64,000 nt of DNA from Polytrichum commune. Taxonomy: Eukaryota; Streptophyta; Polytrichopsida; Polytrichales; Polytrichaceae. Position numbers and translations under genes: made by a program. The DNA lies in assembly GCA_950295325.1 (NCBI GenBank), contig OX485809.1:21528144-21592143 (forward strand). The letters are read 5' to 3'. The notes beneath the pieces are model-generated. The model saw nothing but the letters and a program-made list of their open reading frames with translations. It was not told the DNA's origin and did no database searches. Below, piece after piece: positions 12,322-24,423 of the stretch (positions are counted from its first letter, which is position 1; each line of letters opens with the position of its first letter).

Positions 12322-12382
12322 CTGCATTGAATGAAAACGCATTTAATTCACTGAACTTGATATCCCCTGGAAACGCTGTACT

Positions 12383-12406
12383 ACAACAACAACAACAACA
12401 ACAACA
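12383..12406. repeat. (AAC)n microsatellite
   Basis: Eight AAC units upstream (on the minus strand) of the small membrane-protein gene. Confidence 0.9.
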
Positions 12407-13565
12407 TTGAGTCCACGAATTAACCCCAAGTTCCCAAAAATCTCCTTCCTAGATGATTCAACGAACTTTTATGATTTTTTGAATTTTGCTACGAGACTAC
12501 CTAGTGTAATTGCACTATGGGGGTACTTTGCTCTACCCTAAAACTGGGACCCGGATAGATGATGAATTCGAGAATCTTGCATACTGCAAATAATGGAACT
12601 TAGCTCCCAGCCTCCCACCAACAACCTTCAGCCAGCCAATGACTTAACCCTGACTTCCTAATCCCATAAAAAGAGCTGTTTTGACAGTGTTTATCTTAGT
12701 GTTGGTTGAGGAACTGCTCATGGACAGATCTTGAGGCTAAATTGCGATTTACCCGTAGGATCTTCAACCAGGCTAGGAGATGAGATTTAATGTTCAGTAC
12801 GAAAACGATTTGGCTTCAATGACCGTGTATATGTTTACCTCCGAACCCTTTTGAAAGTAAGGGCGTGCACACAAATGCCATGTTTTACCCAGAAACATAG
12901 ACCTTTGACCAATCGAATTGGTGCGAAAAATGACCGAAATGCTTGTGTGATTCACAAGAGTGGAAGGACTCATTAGCCGAGCACCTCCACACAGCCTCCT
13001 GCCAGAATTTGCAAGCCACTTTGCACAATTGCAATATGTAACTGCTTCCTACTTCTAGCTTACCGAGTTGCAAAGAGTTGAAACTAAACGAAGCCGAATG
13101 AGAGTCTAGGTATTCGCTCCACACATATGTGCTTTGACGTAATTGTGCAATCTGGAGAAAACCTGCAGGAAGACTGTCATCCGAAGGAGTTCTGAAGTCC
13201 TGGCACTGACCTAATTACTCCAAGCTGCTAATCCACCGTTCCATGTATTCAGGAACTGCATCTCAGGCTGCATTCATTCATGGAGCTACTGCACCGCACA
13301 TTATTCATTGATTGGCAGGAGCTCACTTCCCCCAACTTGGTGAAAGACTGCTAGAATCCAGAAATCAGACATCACCCCATATTGCAGTGACACTGCTTGT
13401 AATCTAGGACTATCAGTAGACTAGACTACTATAATGTTTATGAGTGCATGGAAGCTCAGAATAATCTTGACCTTACCTGTCAATCAAGCAGTAGAAGGCT
13501 AGCTGAAGCTCTCAAATTCCAATAAATTAAAGTGTGCAGAGAGGGGGCAGAGAGTTGATGAATGC

Positions 13566-13844
13566 TTACACCTCAGCGTCACACTGGACTACGAAATGGT
13601 TCTTCAGGATGAGAGAAAAGACCCCAGCAATTTGCACATGGAAAGAAGAGCAATTCGAATTCGAAGTCGAAGTTGGCACTTGAAGAGAACTGAAGTGCCG
13701 GGTCTGCATGGAGATGGCTACTTGCACTGCATTGCATGTGGTGACACTTGGTGCGTGACGTGGCGAGTGGCAGTTGGCCAACCACATGGCAGCCATGTGG
13801 CTGAGTTTAGGGGATGATGTCATCCACCTCATTCGCACCATCAC
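13566..13844 (-). other. Possible 5' exon of the small membrane-protein gene
   Basis: An open minus-strand frame ends in a donor-like ...GACGCTGAG/GTGTAAG at 13568-13567. It is in phase 0 with the acceptor at 12322. The encoded stretch is Ser/Thr/His-rich and could be 5' UTR or a targeting leader. Support is limited to phase and splice consensus. Confidence 0.25.
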
Positions 13845-13862
13845 ATGGCCTTCATTTCACCT

Positions 13863-14790
13863 CTAGGGTTTCCAAATAAGGTGTAGTGGCGTAGGCTTCA
13901 TATGTGCCAAGTTCCATGTACCGTTCCCGGTCCGTTTTTTTTTAAATAAATGGGTGGGCCGGTGAAAAGAGGGTGGTGCCATGTGCCCATCCCCCTCACC
14001 CAAGGATCGGTACCCCCCATGGATGGATGTCCCACATTTTGTGTTATGAAAGAACGGGTACCAAAGGACCGGCGGTCCTAACGGTAACATGAAGGACATG
14101 TCCCGGTTAGAAAACTATGGTGACCGGATCGGCCGGTCACCTAGGGTACACCCTTGGGTACTAAAGGCCACTTTGTTCTTCAAGTCCTTTCTTTTGAGGA
14201 GGACTCTTGGGGTTCATTGTGGTACAGTGGTACTCTTTTGTGAAGGGCAAGGTACACATCTAGCACTTGAATGAGATTTTGCATGTGTGATGTAATATTA
14301 GTTCTTATTGTTACACTCTTGACTTTATTAATATGCATGAATAATCACTTAGTTACTATTCAAATATATGAATAATTTGTGAACAATTGAATGAAATATT
14401 TTTTTAGGGTTTTGGTTTTGAATTTATGTAACATTCATCAATATCCATTATTTTTAAACTTGTAAATATTACATACATATTAATTGATTGATCATTTTCA
14501 TTTTGTGTATATATATTTAATGATTTACTATCATCATGGCACAAATATGAATTGCCGACGAGGTAATTTCAAGTTCTCAAGGTCTCAATGACATGAACAC
14601 GGCATTTGGAGCTCCACAAAGTTTGGAGGCGGGCCGCACAGAAAGAAAAGAAAAGATAACGCCCGTATTATGCATACCGGCGTGAATGTGAGCCCGTTAA
14701 TCCTATAGTGATCTCGGGACTCCGAGATGCAATATTGGGTGTTATGCCTCATGTGGGAGGTGGGCTCTGGTGTAGTGCAAGATAATTTCC
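13863..14790. other. Gene-free stretch; repeat fragment shared with 44.4 kb
   Basis: GTGCCAAGTTCCATGTACCG followed by CGGTCCGTTTTT (about 13905-13940) recurs inverted near 44460-44495, so it is a repeat. The remainder to the LINE 3' side holds AT-rich sequence and GC-rich GGCCGGTCACC motifs without coding capacity. Confidence 0.45.
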
Positions 14791-14793
14791 ACC

Positions 14794-15294
14794 TTATGGT
14801 GGTGGGATAAGGTTTTGTTTGTTGTCAAGTTTCCTTTTATTTAGGACCAAATAAGTAAGGTATTTAATGGCATTTTGGTGTATGTTTTTCATGAGGGTTT
14901 TGATGTGGGATTTGGGGATTTTCAGGTTGGTTAGTTGTTCGATGGATTTTTCGTGGATAGCACCTCTTACTCCTGCGGTGATAGTAATGAGGGGGTTGGT
15001 CTGCCATCCATTAGCTCTTAATGTGGTAATTAGCGGGTCATATTTGTTGTGTTTGTATGTGCGGGCTTGTTCGGGGAATCTATCGTGGCAGTAGGTGAAT
15101 TCAATGAATTGTACGGTGTGGTTTGGGGAGGGTAGTATTGGAGTTTGCGTTTGGTTGGGAGCTCCAATAATGCACATTATGTCTGGTCTTAATTTGGCTT
15201 GACAATGGCATGGTGCTTGCGTGCATATACATTGGAGGAGCCAGTCGGGAATTGTTTGGTCTTGGGGTTGGTTGGGTAAGTTGTCCGCATTGGT
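14794..15294 (-). other. Candidate PD-(D/E)XK nuclease-like domain at LINE C-terminus
   Basis: This is the C-terminal segment of the LINE protein downstream of the zinc knuckle. Cys/His pairs (LLQCICTQAPCHC) precede the putative PD of RPDI, the E-x-T of FIEFTY, and a K-rich KHNKYDPL. A hydrophobic ITAGVRGA strand and helix follow. The same order is conserved in the second LINE copy at 6.3-6.7 kb. Assignment as a restriction-like endonuclease is inference from motif order; it could be a different C-terminal domain. Confidence 0.5.
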
Positions 15295-15299
15295 CAAGG

Positions 15300-16273
15300 T
15301 GTCGCGCACCTCTCCATGAGGAGTGCCTGAAACACCATGGGCACAAGGGGGACCCCGGAGTGACACCCGGGACTTGTGGCGCCGTTGGTGAGAGGGCCCA
15401 AGTGATCCTAGTGTGGGTGAGGGCCCCGGGCGTTGGGAACGCCTCCCACCCACGAAGACTAGGAGGCACAAGGGCAAGGCCATGAGCTATACGTAGCTCA
15501 TGGCGTGGTGATTCTAGAATGCTCAAGATCACCTCAATCGGAGGTGTGAGCTAGGAGTTATGGCCATTTGAGTGGGGTGCTGTCCCGGGACAGTGCCCTG
15601 GTACAGCAGTGCCTGGGAGTGATTCCCGGGACTGCCAAGGTTCAAACAGGCATAACTTCCTCAAGACTTGCCCAAATGGGGCAAGCGAGGAGTCCATCGG
15701 CATCTACGTGAAGCGTAGATGAGGATGGAGTGGTTGGTTGTTATGATCAGACATCATACAAGGAAGTTATGATGGTCTGAAGCTGCTGGGGGGTTTCTAG
15801 GCCCAGCAGCTAAGGGAAAATGTCCACTTGGCCCCAACTCTTGGTAGAGAGACAAGAGGTTGGTTGGCGGTGGGGTAGGGGCTCCGTGTAGAGTCCTAGA
15901 GGCTTATATGGGTGAGGTGGTGTGGCCTCACCCACCCGAGGCCGAACGGCAAGGCCTCCATGGGCATTGGCCCATTGTGAGGCCATAGTTGCCTAGTATG
16001 GTTCGGGTTGTTGTAGTGTTGCTCCGGCAATGCGATGATCAACATGGGATTGGACTTCTATGGATGGAAGTCCACATCTAGGAATGGGTTACCGATTAAG
16101 GGGTGAGTCCCGAAAGCAAAGTAGGAGGGTTGGTTCCCTCCTATGAACTATAAGGTCCGGGGTAGGAGGAGCTAATCATTAGCATGGCGGAATGCGAATG
16201 GTTAGCGCTCGTAACCTTTGCTAGAATTGAAAATTGGCAAGATTGTCAAGGGGGGCTAGCAAGGGTTGCGACA
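15300..16273. mobile_element. Solo LTR, copy 1 (974 bp), inserted in the LINE
   Basis: It starts TGTCGCGCACC and ends GGGTTGCGACA, so the termini form the inverted repeat TGTCGC/GCGACA with canonical TG...CA ends. It is flanked by the 5-bp direct repeat CAAGG (15295-15299 and 16274-16278). Removing it with one CAAGG restores an uninterrupted LINE frame (RFFT then LTNADNLPNQ), which proves insertion into a coding LINE. A near-identical LTR lies at 42324-43290. No internal retrotransposon region is present, so this is a solo LTR left by LTR-LTR recombination. Orientation of the original element is not determined. Confidence 0.9.
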
Positions 16274-19200
16274 CAAGGTGAAGAACCTGGTGTTTTTATT
16301 GGCTTGTAGGGTTTGGGCAATGAGGTGGGTTGCTTTATTGTGTCTTGTGATTTGTAGGCCTTTTAGGTATGGGTGTTCGCATGTGGATAATAGGTGTGGC
16401 CATGTGTCTCTATCATTGGTGCGACACAGTGTACAGTTGGGGTTTTGGTATTTAAGGGGCAAAATATATTTTTCCTATGGTTACCCATATATTGGGCATA
16501 TCTAAATTTTAGAGTTTGGGTGATTTGTGTGTCGGGTATTTTATCATGTTTCCAAAAGTGGTTGGAGAGTTTTTGATTGATTTCTTCATTCGAGAGCCAT
16601 TTGGTTACGTATGGGAATTTTTGTTTGGCTAGCGAAGTTTCTCGGTTTTCGTGATCTTTCATTATGAATGTGTGGAGGTTGCGGATGGCTCCATCGTGTG
16701 TGGCCGTGGGGGAGGTTGCTAGCCAGTAGGGGGTAGCGTGTGCTATGTGTATGTGTGGCGTGTTTTCAGGTTTGTCTTTGAGTGTCCCTTCGTTGGCTAG
16801 GGCGTCCGCCATTTCATTGCCTCTAATTCCCGTATGTGCGCGTACTTTGTGTATGTGTATCATGTGTGGAGTCCAATATATTTGGTGCACGATGGCTGCG
16901 ATGAGTAATTTATCAGGGTGGTGGTGTTGAGATGTTGGGTGTTGGATGTGGTTGTTTATTAGGTAGGTGTTGTCGAGGCTGTCTGTGAATATGTGTGTGT
17001 CTATTTGGGTGGTTTGTATAGTTTTTATGGCTATAAGTATGGCGTTGAGCTCGGCTCTTAGAATATTGGGATATCCCGGTAGTCTTTCGGCTATTTGGGT
17101 ATTGTTGTTGGGACTGTATACCCCTGAGCCTGCGATGTTGCCGACTATTTGTCCTTTGGAATTTTTGGAAGGTGGAATGAAGGACCCGTCCGTATATATG
17201 CATTGTTGTGGGTGGTATTTGAGGGGGTGTATGTGGTTGTATGCGGGGGGTATGGGTAGTGTTGTGTTGCTATTGGGGGGGTTGGTGTGGTTTATGGGAG
17301 CGGTTTTCCATGTTTTGGAAAATTTAATGTGATAATTGTTGGGAGTGGGTTGAATGGGATGGATGTCTATGTGGGTGTTGGTAATTCTTTTTAGGACTTT
17401 ATTTAGATTGTTTGGGAATTGTTGGTGCAGTGTTGGGGTTAGTTGGTTGCGTATGTATATGATGGATGTGAATGATGGTTCCGTATATTGGTAATATTGT
17501 GGCCATTCTGGCGTGGGTTTATATCGTATGGTATGAGGTGGTATGGTAGAGATGACATGGATATCTGCTCCTTTGGTGAGGGTTAATTTTTGTGGTGTCC
17601 AATCTTGATGGTTAATTATGAGGATTGTGCTTGTTTGTGTATCTTCTTTAGCGGCCATTCGAGCCCAATGAATTGCTTGTAAGGTTGTACTATAGTCTGG
17701 CGGGAATGCTAGGCCCCTACCACTCCATTTGGACGATTGTGCATGTCCTAGGGATCTGAATAGCATGTCGCGGGTGTGTGGGGAGTGGTATTGTGTGAGT
17801 TGTGTGGGACACGTAAGTGGGGAGGAATAGTAGGAGTGTGTGATTTTGAAGGAGTCTATAAGTAATTTGGTGATTTCCGGGTGTATTGTATGATGTTGAT
17901 TGTTGGGTAGTATGTGTTTAGGTTTTTTCTTGGGGAGTATGGTAATGTATCTTTGTATGAGCCATAATATTTCTGTTTCGAAGTTTTGTACCGGGGGATG
18001 TAGGGAGTTGGTTAGGCGGGTTAGGTTGTTTTGAGAGAAGCGTGCCCATAGCCATTCTAGTCTTTCCGTGGTGATGGTGGCAAGGAATTGTCCATTTTGG
18101 TCGAATATGTGGGATTCCGTGGCGCTTGTTTGTATGGTAGGTTTAGTGGTAATGATATCTTTGTCCGGGTTACATTCTTGTTTGGATGTTTTGAGGTTGG
18201 TGATCCTAAGCGGGGGGTGTATGTGTTTTTTATCCTTTGTTTGGGTGTAGTTGAGGTAGTTGTCATATGTTTGGGTGGCTTTTTGTTTATGGGTGGTGGT
18301 GTGGTATCTTGTTATTAGTAGGAGGTTGTGTTCTAAAAGGATGTTGTCTGGGTGTAAGAGGTCCTCCTCAAAGTGCCATTGTTGTGTGGTGCCATGCATA
18401 GTGAGCCATTGACATAGATATTTTCTCTTGAAGGCTTGTGCTCCCCATTTGTCCTTTCGGTTGGTGGTTTTTGTATTAACTATTTCATGAATGGCCCGCC
18501 CTAGTGTGGGGTCCACGTGGGGTTGGTGGTTAAGGTTTAGAGTGTTATTTGTGGGTGTTGTGTGTGGTGGTTGGGGATGATTTTCAAGGGGGTTGGGTGT
18601 TGTTGTGATCGGGAATATTATTGTGGCTTGGTGTAGGGCTTCTTTGATGGTTTTGGGTGCAAGTTTGTGTATGTTCCGGTATTCTTCTTGTGTGAGTATG
18701 GCCTTGGTGTTCTTGTTTTGAATTTGTGCTAGTGTTGTAATGCCATGGGTGTAAAGTTTGTTTAGGTATTTTTGGGATTTTGTTTTGGAGGCATCATCAA
18801 GGGTGTTGTATATTGGGTTGGATAGCCATGCTTGCTCTACTGGGGTTTTCCTAAGGGGGAATGCGCAATTGGCCGTGGTAACATGTATTTCGTATTCTTT
18901 TGTGAGTAGGAAGAGGGTTCGGGCTATGGGAGACCTTGTGCATGCTTGTTGTTTAAGTTTCGGGAGGTGGAGTGAACCTCCATATTTAGCTGCTATGTAT
19001 TTAGTTAGGCCTTGATATATGTCTCCTAGTTGGCCTGGATCGTTGAGGGCTTGTAGTAGTTGTTGGCCTATGCAGTGTATGTAATCGGGTAAGAGGGAGG
19101 AGACTCCTATGCCAAAGTTTTCATTTGTGAGGTGTGTGAGAATATTGGCAGAACTTTTAGGTATGTTGCATATTTCTTTGGTTAGTTTTCCTATTATTTT

Positions 19201-19336
19201 ATCTAATTTCGTAATGTCGAACATACTTAAGAGGAAAATGTAGTTTAAGTGAGTGTTTGATATTGGTTGCTTGTAAACGAATTGATTTTTTTTTGTACAC
19301 GGATACAAGTAATCGGTGTACTTTGATGACTACGGC

Positions 19337-20260
19337 AAGCGAGAGATGGGCAAAACTTAAGGAGAACATGGTGACACGGTCTGTGATACGGTCTAAATCG
19401 CAATATCAAGAAAAGTGGGAAACCCTTGCAAGTGATTTAAATTTTTTTTATGATTATCAAAAGAAAATTCCATCGGGATAAAAGACTTACTTTCAAATGG
19501 AAAATTTGGAGAGAAACAATCAATCCTCAATGAGATTTCCTAAAGTTCTTGACAATCGAAGTTTATGATGTCATAGCCGAGTGGTATCCGAGATGTTCTC
19601 GTACGGTAAATCTGGGGAACTTGCCATTTGATAGTTCATCCGTATCACCAACACATGGTAAGTAATTCATTACTTATGTTGCTATATGTTTTTTAATGAA
19701 TTTATCATTGACGAATTAAATGTGTATCTAATTTATTTGACTATACATAAATTATCCGATTTCTTCACCGGAGTCTGTTATTGGTGATGATAATTATGAT
19801 ACAAATTCCACGAAAAAACATAAACTTTCCGATAAAATTTTGGAAGGTGCATTACACGTCATGAAGGACAACACAAAAGCAATTGTGATTGTTATGAACG
19901 AAGGTGAAGTACGAGGAAATGCACGGGCGTTGCTAGGGCATGAGCGTAGAGCATAGAGCGTAGATTTTCTGAATTTCGAGCGGAGAGATTTTATTTTTAG
20001 TAATAAAATTTCCAAAAATAAAAATCATTATTATTATAAATGGTATATTCCTCAAAATATTCGATTTTTTATCCTTATGGCCGTGGAATTTAGTACCCAT
20101 AACCGTGCAAAATGGGTTTGACATATGGAAAAAATTTATATGTGACCGAGTTTTGGAGGAAATAGATGACTTCATTGAAGAGAACTACAAGGACACATGT
20201 TCACGGAAGAGCACAAGTGAAGGACAAGTACAAGTGATTCATAAATTTAACATAGCAAAA
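19337..20260 (+). pseudogene. Myb/SANT-like accessory protein of a PIF/Harbinger element, relic
   Basis: An initial piece (19337-19480) reads RWAKLKENMVTRS and KSQYQEKWETLASDL, ending KKIPSG. This resembles the Myb/trihelix-like DNA-binding part of Harbinger accessory proteins. After a stop and a frame change, VYDVIAEWYPRCSRTVNLGN leads to a splice-donor-like GTAAGT near 19660. A further piece, about 19758-19930, reads DKILEGALHVMKDNTKAIV and GEVRGNAR. A repeat beginning GAGCGTAGAGC then interrupts it. A last stretch (about 20080-20260) has RVLEEIDDFIEENYKD. Several stops and shifts make this a pseudogene. The follow-on of GNAR, HHETMDCEDARHVKTLELEH, is found 20 kb away at 40.25 kb. Confidence 0.55.
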
Positions 20261-20384
20261 TAATAATATATATATATAAATATATACGTATTCACTAAAT
20301 TGTGAAATTACATAGAGTGACGTGTGTCATACACGTTTATGAAAAATAACATATATATGAGACTAATAAATAAATCTGATTACT

Positions 20385-23300
20385 CTAAACTGTAGCATGG
20401 GCTAAGATCCCCCTTTCAAGAATTTTTTTCACCTCCAAGAAACTGAGGGTAGGCGCATGCATGAAGAGGTCATGGTCGGCCTCTAGTTTGCAGACTTGTA
20501 CGTAGAGATAGTAAAGATGCTTACAAGGTCGGAATGGACACCCGCGTCTACCCAGCTTAGCCACTGTCTCTTTGAACGCCGGGCAATTGCAGTCTGGGTA
20601 GGCACTGATTGAGAGATGGTAAACTGACTCCGTGGGAGCTGGTTTAGATTGCAAAGTTACAACGCATCCAAAACCGGGTTGAGGTATCATTACTACCTTC
20701 AGAATACTTGCCTTCATTGCTCTAGCGGAATCAATGTTCTGCATGTGCTTCGAACTGGCACAAGTGATTGAGCGGCGCATGTTCTTTGACTTTCGTGTTT
20801 TAGGATAAACGTCCGCATTATCTGGCACTGGAACCTGTGACAGATCCGGTGGCGGTGCTGAACTGTTGAACGTGCGACTCACAAGAACGCTTTGCTTTTG
20901 GGGAAGTTGAAATCCCACATTCTCCAACGCCTCAATCTCGGAACGTGTGAGATTGGTCCCTATCTTCACAGGCCAAACCGACGGGATGGGAGGTCGTTCC
21001 TCGTAATCCGAAAATGGCTCTATCCATCGTCGACGATACCCCTTCACACACCTCTCAATATCGTCAGCACAGAAAAAAAACTGCTCCACCACATTCTGGT
21101 TACCTTTTTTAGGGTGGGTCCAAAGGCCAGTGTATGTGGGAGCTGGTGTGCTCTTCCCGTTTTGGACGATACGGGATGTACATTTTTTTCGAGTGACAGC
21201 CATCTGCGCCCAACAAGCCTTCGCAGAAACCTTATTAAGTCGGGCAATGTGCCATAGCTTCTCATTCACACGAGTCTCCTCCACGGCCATCACCCGTCCA
21301 ATATCTATGCCAGTTGAGGCAGGGGGCTGTGCTGGGCGTTCCACTTCCACTTGAACTTCCTCCTGGATGGTACTCAAATTTTGAGCACGAGCACGTGTCA
21401 CCCTCCGACCCACTCGAGGACGTGAAAAATTAACAGTGTCTGGCCTATGAGTTTCTTCTTCGGCGCCAAGGGGAAGATCCGGCTTTCGTTTCCTCGACCG
21501 AAAAACCTCAGCTCCTTCGAGGTGTGCGTCTCGAGTACAAAAATCTTCGGCTCCGGGCATGTTCAAGACGGTTGCGTTCAGGGTAGTCGGATCCCCGGTT
21601 CGGTGAGCTCTGCGTTGGGCTGTCCGAAGTCGAAGTTCTTCTCTCGAGGGTCCAGAGCCTCCCGCTCCACCTTTGAGGTATTGATAGTACCCCACCACTT
21701 GCAGGAATGCTCTAACGTAATCGTCGACGGCTGCCACGTAGAGATCGCCACCCCTATTGCCGGACGCTTGCAACCATTTGTTGTGAACGGTCTCAGCAAG
21801 GTTGCAAGAGGGCATTTCAGCTAGTTCATCCGGAGAATATTTCTTCTCCTGTACGAAGGCAACTGGTTAGAAAATGTTCGGAAACTCAATTCAGCAAGGA
21901 AAAGTCGTGGTGGGCCATGCTTGCTGCAACGCATGGATCCCCTAAAAATAGATATATTTTTCAGAAGAAGTTGTTGAGACACTGAAATAAATCTCAATGA
22001 TGAAAACATAAAATTTAAAAGCTAAAGATTTGATATTGTTTAGATACTACATTAGACGCAGAGATAAGAGTGCAAACTTAAAGAATTAAAAAATTTGAAT
22101 GAAAAAGTGCATACTTACCAGTTCCATGAATCCACCCCACTGCCTATATCGGAAATGCCAAAACGCTAGCCAGTGGTTCAAATGGTGGAGGCCAGCGTCA
22201 GAGGTCACACCCGAAGATGTCCACCAGGCTTTGATTGCCAAGTAACGTGTTTCAGCCTCTGCCACAGACCGTGCATCTTTGTACTGCATACATAATTTCT
22301 TGTGTTGATCTTGCAATTCGTGCACGATGTATTGTTTGGTGTGTTTTTCTAGGGATTGCGCCCAATGGAAATAACACGTTCGCTCGCAGCCTTCCATGGG
22401 TATCTTTGGGTCTCCGGATCCGTAGATGATGCGCATAGCGTTCCAATTGGCTTGCGCACTATCAGCCATGAAACCTTTGAACTGGGGCTTGTGTATTCCA
22501 TGCCTACCCATGACATGGTTAAGGTTCTTCCAGAAAACGAGTTGAGCATCTTTGTCCTCAGACTGGAAATCACAGCAAGCAATGGTGAGTACACGTTGGT
22601 AAGAGGAGTCGTACATGTTGCAGGCCATGGTGGTCCAGTTGGCAACTCGTTTGACGTGGTCAAACATCATCCAGGATTGCTCTAAATCGCCAATAGGTTG
22701 CATTCGGCGGACAAGGTCAACACCGCTGCCAGGTCCCACCTCGGACATCTTGAATATGAAGACCTTGTCGGAGTCGTCACCTTGGCCTGGAAACATGTTT
22801 CGTTGCACGTAGGCCCAGTTGCTCAGCCCTCTGAGCTTAGTGATGCCATCAAGAACGCCATATCTGCGCAAATACTTAAAACTGTAGACACGGTTTTTTA
22901 AGTTAGGGGAATTGAGCTCCTTGTAGCATTGGAAAATAGGCTCTAGCTGTTCTAGAGAAAATAAGGTGGGAGGGTCGTCTTCTTCGCGGAGCAAGACGTT
23001 ACCTAAAACATCCTTGCTAGTTTCCAAAACTATTTTGGAAATGGTAGCCTGCGGGTTGCGCTCAACATGTTGTTCGATAAAATCGTCGATTATCTTCCGC
23101 GTGCCCCTATAGTCTCCTACCTTGACAGGATGCTTATGGTTGCCTACATGGACGCAAGCACGCTCTTGCGTATCATCTCCAAAAACGTAAAAGATTTTTG
23201 CATCACAAGAGGCTATACAAACAGGAGGTTCTTTACAGATCTTACAGACTAATGTTGAAGTTGGAGGTGGAGCGTCTGCAACAGGGAAGGCATCTTTGGA

Positions 23301-24230
23301 AGAACCTTCGAACTCGACCTCGTTCACTCCATATGCGCGTTTAGGCCGCTGCAGAAACCCACATTTGGGATTGTGGCATTGAAGATGACCTACACAGTTA
23401 GACGACCGGAATGACAACCCCAGCGTGTTACTGATGTTAGTAGTCATAGTCTTTGTCCATATATGGCCATCATAACGTTTGTCCATACCTTCCATAGATT
23501 TAGCATTCTTATGGACTGCAGATGGAAGGGTGGGAGGAAGAATGAAGATTACATCCCCATTGAACGACGGTGGCAGGAAATCTACGTTCTCAGTACAGAT
23601 GGAATCATAATTCAGTTTCTTAAGAACTGACTTGCTTCCAGGCATACTACCTAGGGAACGAATAGAGGGAAGAATGTTTATCAGTTTTGTAGTTTGCGAA
23701 GGTATAAGGAAAGGAGTAGTCCTACGTGAATCTTGAGAAGAGGAGGGAGATGGACGCTTAGCACTAGACCGGATTGATGGATGGGAAGGCCTCCCCTCAT
23801 CATCAGAAGAATCGGACAAATCGATGCTAACGCGGAGACCTGGCTCGATCTTGACACGAGATAGTAAGGGGGCTTCAGTGCACAGTGTAGAGGAACTGCG
23901 AGGAGTGAGGAGGACTGTAGTAGCGTTCATGGACTCTGACAAGCCAAAGACGCGATACTTTCCGGGCTTGAGTTTCCAAACGCGAGCATTATTGTCTAAC
24001 GTTACGGCCTGGACGTATAAGGAATAAAGGACATTTTGAGTTTCCGGATTGACAACATCTGTCTCTAATCACAAGCTATCAGCATCGAAACCAAAACGAA
24101 TGGATAGCCACTGGGGAGTGAAATCAGCGGTTCCATCAAGGCCAGGAGGTATGCATGTAGGGATAAGAGATCCAGGAGAAACAAGTTCGATGACATCGAC
24201 GAGTGGAGCTTGGACAGCAGCGGAAGACAT
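20385..24230 (-). pseudogene. MULE-type transposase with GCM-like zinc cluster and SWIM finger; one premature TGA
   Basis: Exon 1 is 24230-22119 and exon 2 is 21848-20385, joined in phase 0 by a 270-bp GTAAGT...TACAG intron; about 1,191 codons. A Ser/Pro-rich N-terminal part is followed at about residues 258-370 by a Cys/His-rich region (CVGHLQCHNPKCGF ... CKICKEPPVC ... CVHVGNHKHPV) like the WRKY-GCM1 zinc cluster of transposases. The catalytic region has YDSSYQRVLTIACCDFQSED, GFMADSAQAN and, in exon 2, SCNLAETVHNKW, consistent with the MULE D-D-E order. A SWIM finger near the C-terminus has CNCPAFKE ... CPFRPCKHLYYL. Its expected role is DNA cleavage and transposition in the nucleus. The single defect seen is TGA at 24069-24071 (codon 54). 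TIRs were not found, so element ends are unknown. It may still be functional if translation starts downstream, for example at 23942. Confidence 0.8.
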
Positions 24231-24423
24231 TGAGAAACAATTTGACAATGCTATGTGAGAAGGAATTTGCAAAAGGGGGATCGAAAAGAAACAATGGGAT
24301 ATATACATGAGAGGTTGATGAAGACGTTGGACATCCAAGACATGTACAGAATGTAGTCAGAAAATGTTTGGTTAATCATGAGAAATATTAATAATCTGTA
24401 TAAACAGTAGTGTGAACAATACA

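Larger units (their letters stand above)
14794..19308 (-). pseudogene. LINE retrotransposon ORF2-like, 5'-truncated and interrupted
   Basis: The frame 19308-16363 runs 981 codons on the minus strand. It begins in the region just after the reverse-transcriptase catalytic core (KLDKIIGKLTKEICNIPKSS, ENFGIGVSSLLPDYIHCIGQ), so the catalytic RT motifs are missing. RNase H type 1 lies at about residues 702-840, with IYTDGSF, RAELNAIL, FTDSLDN and RAHTGIRGNEMADALANEG carrying the Asp-Glu-Asp-Asp set. A +/-1 frameshift near 16455 moves the frame into the zinc-knuckle part (CTLCRTNDRDTWPHLLSTC). After the solo LTR at 15300-16273 the frame resumes as LTNADNLPNQ and ends at 14794. The final part carries RPDIMCIIG, QFIEFTYC, KHNKYDPL and ITAGVRGAIH, a pattern like PD-(D/E)XK restriction-like endonucleases of some LINEs. 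No poly-A tail or target duplication was found. Confidence 0.8.

Noticed and set aside
15300-16273. Open frames inside the solo LTR (for example around 15101-15532 minus)
   Set aside because: They span the LTR/LINE junction or lie in the LTR and are not conserved as protein between the two LTR copies.
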